Shown: positions 59,957 to 64,000 of the stretch, piece by piece
How positions within the stretch are numbered: position 1 is the first letter of the stretch
Layout: each line of letters opens with the position of its first letter
Assembly: GCF_004136315.1 (NCBI RefSeq)
Contig: NZ_CP029562.1
Coordinates: 3,247,501-3,311,500, forward strand
DNA length: 64,000 nt
Source of the DNA: Mesorhizobium sp. Pch-S
Lineage (GTDB): Bacteria; Pseudomonadota; Alphaproteobacteria; Rhizobiales; Rhizobiaceae
Direction of reading: 5' to 3'
Made by a program: the position numbers and the translations under genes
Notes under the pieces: generated by a model
Seen by the model: the letters and a program-made list of their open reading frames with translations, nothing else
Database searches by the model: none
What the model was told of the DNA's origin: nothing

Positions 59957-60184
59957 TTAGATCGGCAGCTTAACTAGAGCGTCCACCAGGGCGATTGTCT
60001 CTCGGAGGTTCTCTGCCATTCGCTCGTGGTCTGAAAGCCGGCGCTGGGTCGTATAGGTTCGGATACCCTGTCCGTCGACTTCGTATGTCTCCATCGTCTT
60101 GCTGCGGATGGAGTAGATCAGACCCTCGCAGGTCTGCAGATCAGTTGCGAGCTTCTCACGTAGCGCTGTCATCGCTGCATTCAT
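59957..60184 (-). CDS. Small hypothetical protein, paralogue of the gene at 25457
   Basis: A 75-aa protein: MNAAMTALREKLATDLQTCEGL, then METYEVDGQGIRTYTTQRRL, SDHERMAENLRETIALVDAL. Clear relation to the tra-inserted gene. Start uncertain (60184 or the ATG at 60172). Family function unknown. Confidence 0.7.
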   Translation of the reverse strand: MNAAMTALREKLATDLQTCEGLIYSIRSKTMETYEVDGQGIRTYTTQRRLSDHERMAENLRETIALVDALVKLPI

Positions 60185-60289
60185 GGGGTCCCTGTTGATG
60201 CGAGCATTTGTTCCAGTCATCAAACGTGGAGCGCTTTGGCAGGTTCCGGGAGATTTCAGGCAGTTCAGGATCTGTCAGAAACCATCGGC

Positions 60290-60496
60290 CTAGAAGGTAT
60301 CATCGGTCGAGGAAACCAAGCGTTCAATCTCCAAGAATGTAGCCACGGCTGCAGCGCAACGCTGTCTTGAAGGACCATATCGGACAACGATGGCTCGGGC
60401 GCGAGCTTCACCGATGCCAAATTGCTCGCCGAGCGAAGCAATAAGCGCCTCGCGCTCTTTGGACGCAGATTTTTCCTTGCGTTTCTTTTTCGGCAT
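60290..60496 (-). CDS. Small basic hypothetical protein (68 aa)
   Basis: Very basic start MPKKKRKEKSASKEREALI, then a helical domain GEQFGIGEARARAIVVRYGPSR reminiscent of a helix-hairpin fold. GGGAAATGAA precedes the ATG. Not recognised; perhaps nucleic-acid binding given the charge. Confidence 0.5.
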   Translation of the reverse strand: MPKKKRKEKSASKEREALIASLGEQFGIGEARARAIVVRYGPSRQRCAAAVATFLEIERLVSSTDDTF

Positions 60497-60699
60497 TTCA
60501 TTTCCCGACTAACGATATCGGTTTGGTAAGTTATGGCGAGAAGTTCAAGGTTTTACCTGGATAGCACACATCCAGTGCACGACGTTTATGAGGCTGGGAG
60601 TGAATCCAGCAGCCCAAGCAAGGCGAGGGTGTTTAATAGGTCAATCGAGTTTGCTTCCGCCTCCTTTCAACGATATTCGTTCGTTGATAGGAGGTTGCG

Positions 60700-60885
60700 A
60701 TGGTTCTTTTCTGGTTTGATCAGCAAGAACGCCTGAAGACGAAGAAGGGCCAGGAACTGCTCTCCGATGACCGTCGGGGCGACATCGTCCCTACAAACGT
60801 CGCACCGGCGCCGGAGCCAGTTGAGGGCAAGATCGCAGTCAGGATTGGACCTGATGGCAGGCCTGTGGTTGTCGTGAAGGAATAG
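60700..60885 (+). CDS. Small hypothetical protein (61 aa)
   Basis: MVLFWFDQQERLKTKKGQELLSDDRRGDIV ... GKIAVRIGPDGRPVVVVKE. GGAGG lies 5 nt before the ATG. Hydrophilic with a beta-rich end. Not recognised. Confidence 0.5.
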   Translation: MVLFWFDQQERLKTKKGQELLSDDRRGDIVPTNVAPAPEPVEGKIAVRIGPDGRPVVVVKE

Positions 60886-60915
60886 GGGCTCCAGCCAGCG
60901 ACTGCACTGATGTGG

Positions 60916-61092
60916 CTAGCCTTCCTGTCGCTGCGTGAGGTCAGGCAAGATGCGGGGTTCGCGCTTCGGTTCAGAGGCGCGGAATTCGCGCTCTCTCTTT
61001 TCTTTGAGCGCTTTCGCGAATGCAGGATCAGCGAGCAGCCGTGCGCGGAGAGCCAGCTCTTCTTCCGTAATATTGGGCAGCACCGTCGTCAT
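60916..61092 (-). CDS. Small charged protein coupled to the secreted protein
   Basis: A 58-aa frame: MTTVLPNITEEELALRARLLADP..., then FAKALKEKREREFRASEPK and LPDLTQRQEG. Helical and highly charged. Its ATG overlaps the stop of the 226-aa gene (ATGA), a strong sign of translational coupling. No family known. Confidence 0.6.
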   Translation of the reverse strand: MTTVLPNITEEELALRARLLADPAFAKALKEKREREFRASEPKREPRILPDLTQRQEG

Positions 61093-61769
61093 TGGGCATA
61101 AGGTCCTTGCTGTGGCGGCTTGAACTTACCCCTTGGGTCGGGGCTGTCCTTTTTTCGGAAGCCAGCCCAAGGCTTCCAACCGAGATATTCAACCTGTTGC
61201 GAGGCGTTAATGGTGGCGCACAGCTTGTCGGTCTTGCCGCCTTTGACGTTCGTCGAGATGCGCCCCGACCCTTTCACTCCCGAAAGACGGGCGAAAACAC
61301 TTACCGGATAAGGGCAGTTGTTTCGAAAGGTGACGCAGGAACACTTTTCACCTGAGCCGACGCAGGAAGTCAGCGTTTTTCCGAGCGTAAGACCGCAATA
61401 ATCGCTGGATGCGACATCTCTGGATGGTTTGCTGGCCTGTCGCGATACCTGCCACTTGCAGGTTTCCGCCGTTCCGGCGCGCTGCGTGTAGGTTCCTGAC
61501 ATGGCTGACCCATTCACAGAGCCGGTGAACGTGCCACCGTTGCCGAACGAGTTGGAGTAGTCAAATCGGATGCTCTTCCCGGAAAGTCGGCCCGACGTGA
61601 TCTGACCGTTCGTCATTCCGCCGGAAACGCCGCCGGAATCATCTATGGAAAGCTTGAGTGAACCAGACCCGTAGGAGCAGTTTATGCTGCCTACCCAAGT
61701 TGTGTCCGCATTCGCGACAGTCAGTGTCATAGAGACGGCGAACAAAGTCGCCAGAATTCGAAGTAGCAT
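61089..61769 (-). CDS. Secreted hypothetical protein with conserved cysteines
   Basis: A 226-aa protein with a signal peptide (LLRILATLFAVSMTLTVANA). Its first half is a Gly/Ser-rich beta domain (YGSGSLKLSIDDSGGVSGGM ... GGTFTGSVNGSAMSG). The second half has several Cys (SDYCGLTLGKTLTSC, GEKCSCVTFRNNCPYPV), possibly forming disulphides. Expected in the periplasm or outside. No enzyme motif. First gene of a pair with the 58-aa frame. The 61770-62030 gap is empty. Confidence 0.72.
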   Translation of the reverse strand: MLLRILATLFAVSMTLTVANADTTWVGSINCSYGSGSLKLSIDDSGGVSGGMTNGQITSGRLSGKSIRFDYSNSFGNGGTFTGSVNGSAMSGTYTQRAGTAETCKWQVSRQASKPSRDVASSDYCGLTLGKTLTSCVGSGEKCSCVTFRNNCPYPVSVFARLSGVKGSGRISTNVKGGKTDKLCATINASQQVEYLGWKPWAGFRKKDSPDPRGKFKPPQQGPYAQ

Positions 61770-62030
61770 ACTGTGTTCCCCCAGGCCTTGGGGAATTCTG
61801 CTCTAGCTCCGTCAAACAGACAAGTCGGAGCGAAAGCTCTTCAGAGATCGCGAGGTCCACGGCAGGCTTCGCCGCCTCGCATAACCAATTGCAGGAACTC
61901 AAAAGCCCAAAATCAGGCGAGATTTACGGCTTAGTTCGTCTCATTAGCGAGGAGGCTTGGGCACGGCGTCGGACACCCGGGCTTTCGCAAACGACGACGA
62001 TATGTGCGTCCTTTAAGTGTCCTCTCTGAA

Positions 62031-62405
62031 CTAACGCGATTGCGCGTAGACGGATTCTCGGATCATCTGCCAACCGCTCTTTTGGTGGCGCCAGAACTGG
62101 CTGAAGATCAGTTCGACTGGTTTGCCGCTGACCTGCATGGTGCGCTTGCCGACCACCATGCCGATGTCGCGGCTCCTGCTCGCATGCAGGTATTCAACGG
62201 TGTTCTTCTGCTGAGACGCCGTGTCCTTGTCACGCTGCTCCGCAAAGAACGAAATGATGGCCTGCTTGTCCACCACCAGGGTCTCGCCACTGCTGTCGAG
62301 CCGATGGATCAGAAAATCGTCGGCATAAAGCGACCGCAGCTCGTCGGGGTCATTGCGTGCGGCGGCGTCCAGTCGCCTGCAATTTTCAATAAGCTCTTGG
62401 TCCAT
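62031..62405 (-). CDS. NTF2-like/SnoaL-type protein (DUF4440-like)
   Basis: A 124-aa alpha+beta cone protein: MDQELIENCRRLDAAARNDPDELRSLYADDFLIH..., ending FSQFWRHQKSGWQMIRESVY. Such folds serve as small-molecule binding proteins or isomerases. The ATG shares a base with the stop of the VOC gene (TGATG), so they are coupled. Confidence 0.8.
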   Translation of the reverse strand: MDQELIENCRRLDAAARNDPDELRSLYADDFLIHRLDSSGETLVVDKQAIISFFAEQRDKDTASQQKNTVEYLHASRSRDIGMVVGKRTMQVSGKPVELIFSQFWRHQKSGWQMIRESVYAQSR

Positions 62406-62860
62406 CAATTCCCCCTATAAGCCCGCTCGAGATCAGAGATGATGATCTTCTTCATCTTGTACATGGCCTGCATGGCGCGCTCGGCTCTGGCCCGGTCCTT
62501 GTCGGCAATCATGTCGAGCAGGATCGTGGGCGTGACCTGCCAGTAGACGCCAAACTTATCCGTCAGCCATCCGCAGGGCTGTTCGCGGCCGCCGCCGGCC
62601 GTCAGTGCATTCCAGTAATAGTCGGTTTCCGCCTGGTCGCCGGTCTCGACCAGGAAGGAGAAGGCTTCGTTGTATGTGACATGCGAGCCGGCGTTGAGGG
62701 CCTGTACAGGCATGCCGGCCAGTTCGAAACGCACAACCGACAGTTCCGGATCGGGCAATCTGGTCTGACTTAGTACCCGAGAGTCCTTGAACACCGAGCG
62801 ATAGAATTCCATGGCCTCTTCGGCCTGACCTTTGAACCAGAGGTGCGGGTAGATTTTCAT
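62405..62860 (-). CDS. VOC-family (PhnB-like) protein
   Basis: A 151-aa protein: IYPHLWFKGQAEEAMEFYRSVFKDSRVLSQTRLP, then PCGWLTDKFGVYWQVTPTILLDMI, typical of PhnB/3-demethylubiquinone methyltransferase-like VOC proteins. Often of unknown substrate. First gene of the pair with the NTF2-like protein. Confidence 0.88.
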   Translation of the reverse strand: MKIYPHLWFKGQAEEAMEFYRSVFKDSRVLSQTRLPDPELSVVRFELAGMPVQALNAGSHVTYNEAFSFLVETGDQAETDYYWNALTAGGGREQPCGWLTDKFGVYWQVTPTILLDMIADKDRARAERAMQAMYKMKKIIISDLERAYRGN

Positions 62861-62899
62861 GACATTCGACCTTTGTGCTTTGGGGGATATTTGGGCTTT

Positions 62900-63127
62900 T
62901 CAGCGATTGAACGGCTGGATCGAACCGTCCCAATCACGTTCGAAGCCGAGATCCTGAAGACGATGAGTGGAGAAGCGCTCGAACCGCTTCGTTGCGCGGC
63001 GATGCTGCAGTTTGACCAGCAGGTCATGGGCAGCACCTGCCATCCGCTTTCGTAACCCGGCAATCACGTTCGCGAGATCGACTGACACCGGGGGCTGTGA
63101 CTTTGTAAGTGCGTAAATGTTACTCAT
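62900..63127 (-). CDS. DUF1127 domain small protein
   Basis: A 75-aa protein ending LVKLQHRRATKRFERFSTHRLQDLGFERDWD, the DUF1127 (YjiS-like) motif with its arginine-rich helix. Such proteins in alphaproteobacteria act in RNA turnover or stress. Divergent from the LysR gene, 138 bp between starts. Confidence 0.85.
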   Translation of the reverse strand: MSNIYALTKSQPPVSVDLANVIAGLRKRMAGAAHDLLVKLQHRRATKRFERFSTHRLQDLGFERDWDGSIQPFNR

Positions 63128-63265
63128 GTGAGAGCCTTTCCGGAGTTCGTTTGATGGTCGGCAAGGGTAAAACCGTTTGCTTTCATGGGATAAGCATGTG
63201 TAATTTTGGGTTGGACGACAAACGACTAATCCTTTGAGATTTGTAAGAAGAAGTTACAGATAACC

Positions 63266-64000
63266 ATGGCCCGGAAGCTGCCACCCTTGACTGCGCTTCC
63301 CGCTTTCGACGCGGCCGCGCGTCATTTGAGCTTCACGAAGGCTGCCGATGAACTCCTGGTGACGCACGCGGCTATCAGCCGTGCGATCCGGAACCTGGAG
63401 GAGGTTTTGGGCACCCGGTTGTTTGAGCGGCATACGCGCTCGGTGCGCCTCACGCCTCAAGGTGCTGCGTATGTCGCCGAGATCGGTCCGGCCTTGGACC
63501 GCATTGGCGCTGCGACGATCGTCGCGTCGGCTTCAAGGTCGGCGAGCGTCCTCACCGTCAGCACATCTGACGGCTTTGCAGGGCGCTGGCTTGTTCCACG
63601 GTTGCACCGTTTCCACAGTGCACACCCGGACATCGATGTGCGTCTCTCGACATCAGGTGTGCATGCCGACTTTGTCAGGGACGGGATCGATATCGCCATT
63701 CGCTATGGCATGGGCGAGTACCCAGGCGTGATTTCGGAGTTTCTGGCTGATGAGGATGTCTCACCGGTCTGCAGCCCTTCATTGCTCGAAGGCAAACACC
63801 CGTTGCGCACGCCAGCTGATCTTAAACATCACAGGCTGATCCACGACAATTTTCGGCTCGGGTGGGAGACGTGGTTTCGCGAGGCGGGCATCGATGACGC
63901 CGAGCCAGGCATTGGCGTCAAATTCGACTCCGCCGTCTATGCGGTCGAGGCCGCAGTGCATGGCGAGGGTGTTCTTCTCGGACGAAGCGCGCTCGTGTCA
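63266..64000 (+). CDS. LysR/GcvA-type transcriptional regulator, cut by window end
   Basis: Open from ATG 63266 to the window edge (245 codons, no stop). N-terminal helix-turn-helix LSFTKAADELLVTHAAISRAIRNLEEVLGTRLFER and the GcvA-like GRWLVPRLHRFHSAHPDIDVRLST. Lacks about 50 C-terminal residues. Likely controls the divergent DUF1127 gene or a gene beyond the window. Confidence 0.9.
   Translation, partial: MARKLPPLTALPAFDAAARHLSFTKAADELLVTHAAISRAIRNLEEVLGTRLFERHTRSVRLTPQGAAYVAEIGPALDRIGAATIVASASRSASVLTVSTSDGFAGRWLVPRLHRFHSAHPDIDVRLSTSGVHADFVRDGIDIAIRYGMGEYPGVISEFLADEDVSPVCSPSLLEGKHPLRTPADLKHHRLIHDNFRLGWETWFREAGIDDAEPGIGVKFDSAVYAVEAAVHGEGVLLGRSALVS

Overview
The window looks like a Hyphomicrobiales (rhizobial, Mesorhizobium-like) genome. 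The rRNA/5S/initiator-tRNA end has alphaproteobacterial sequence, the coding bias is GC-rich, and many genes belong to families typical of rhizobia (DUF982, Usg, DUF1127, AapJ-type binding protein, trb-type conjugation genes). No phylogenetic search could be run, so the genus is an inference.

Layout. (1) 1-2.8 kb: 3' part of a 23S rRNA, 5S rRNA and tRNA-fMet(CAT), ending in an intrinsic terminator. (2) 2.7-35.8 kb: an integrative and conjugative element (ICE) whose left end abuts the tRNA. A serine recombinase, whose last codons lie antisense in the tRNA, is followed by a reverse-strand operon with an SRAP (YedK/HMCES) protein. Next come the usual ICE accessory genes (ArdC, DUF2958, ParB-like, toprim, DUF2493, DUF736, DUF2285), an RdfS-like excisionase, a RepA initiator with iteron-like repeats, DUF2840, TraF, a second DUF736 and a VirB1-like transglycosylase. 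An inverted-repeat region that looks like oriT precedes the relaxase, then TraG, a CopG protein, and the Trb mating-pair operon trbB-C-D-E-J-K-L-F-G-I. Two small reverse-strand genes interrupt the usual traG/copG-trbB junction. trbE carries a one-base frameshift, so as sequenced the element should not transfer by itself.

(3) 35.8-52.5 kb: cargo. One block (35.8-42.8 kb) has LysR, a SAM methyltransferase, AraC, an MFS transporter, an unrecognised 466-aa protein and an epoxide hydrolase. It resembles a small-molecule modification/export locus of unknown product. A second block (45.4-51 kb) has a LysR gene divergent from an isocitrate lyase/PEP mutase-family enzyme, then an operon-like run of a solute-binding protein, a cystathionine lyase-type PLP enzyme and a divergent cytochrome P450. 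This block lies between a complete DUF982 + AI-2E-type permease pair and a decayed copy of that pair.

(4) 52.5-64 kb: gene remnants, a groES-groEL operon, usg, tspO, a broken quinone-reductase-like gene, a VapC toxin/antitoxin pair, a CPBP protease, a nucleoside deaminase, several small hypothetical genes, a secreted cysteine-containing protein, NTF2-like and VOC proteins, DUF1127, and a LysR/GcvA-type regulator cut by the window end. I could not find a second copy of the tRNA-fMet 3' end, so the right border of the element is not located; it may lie beyond the window.
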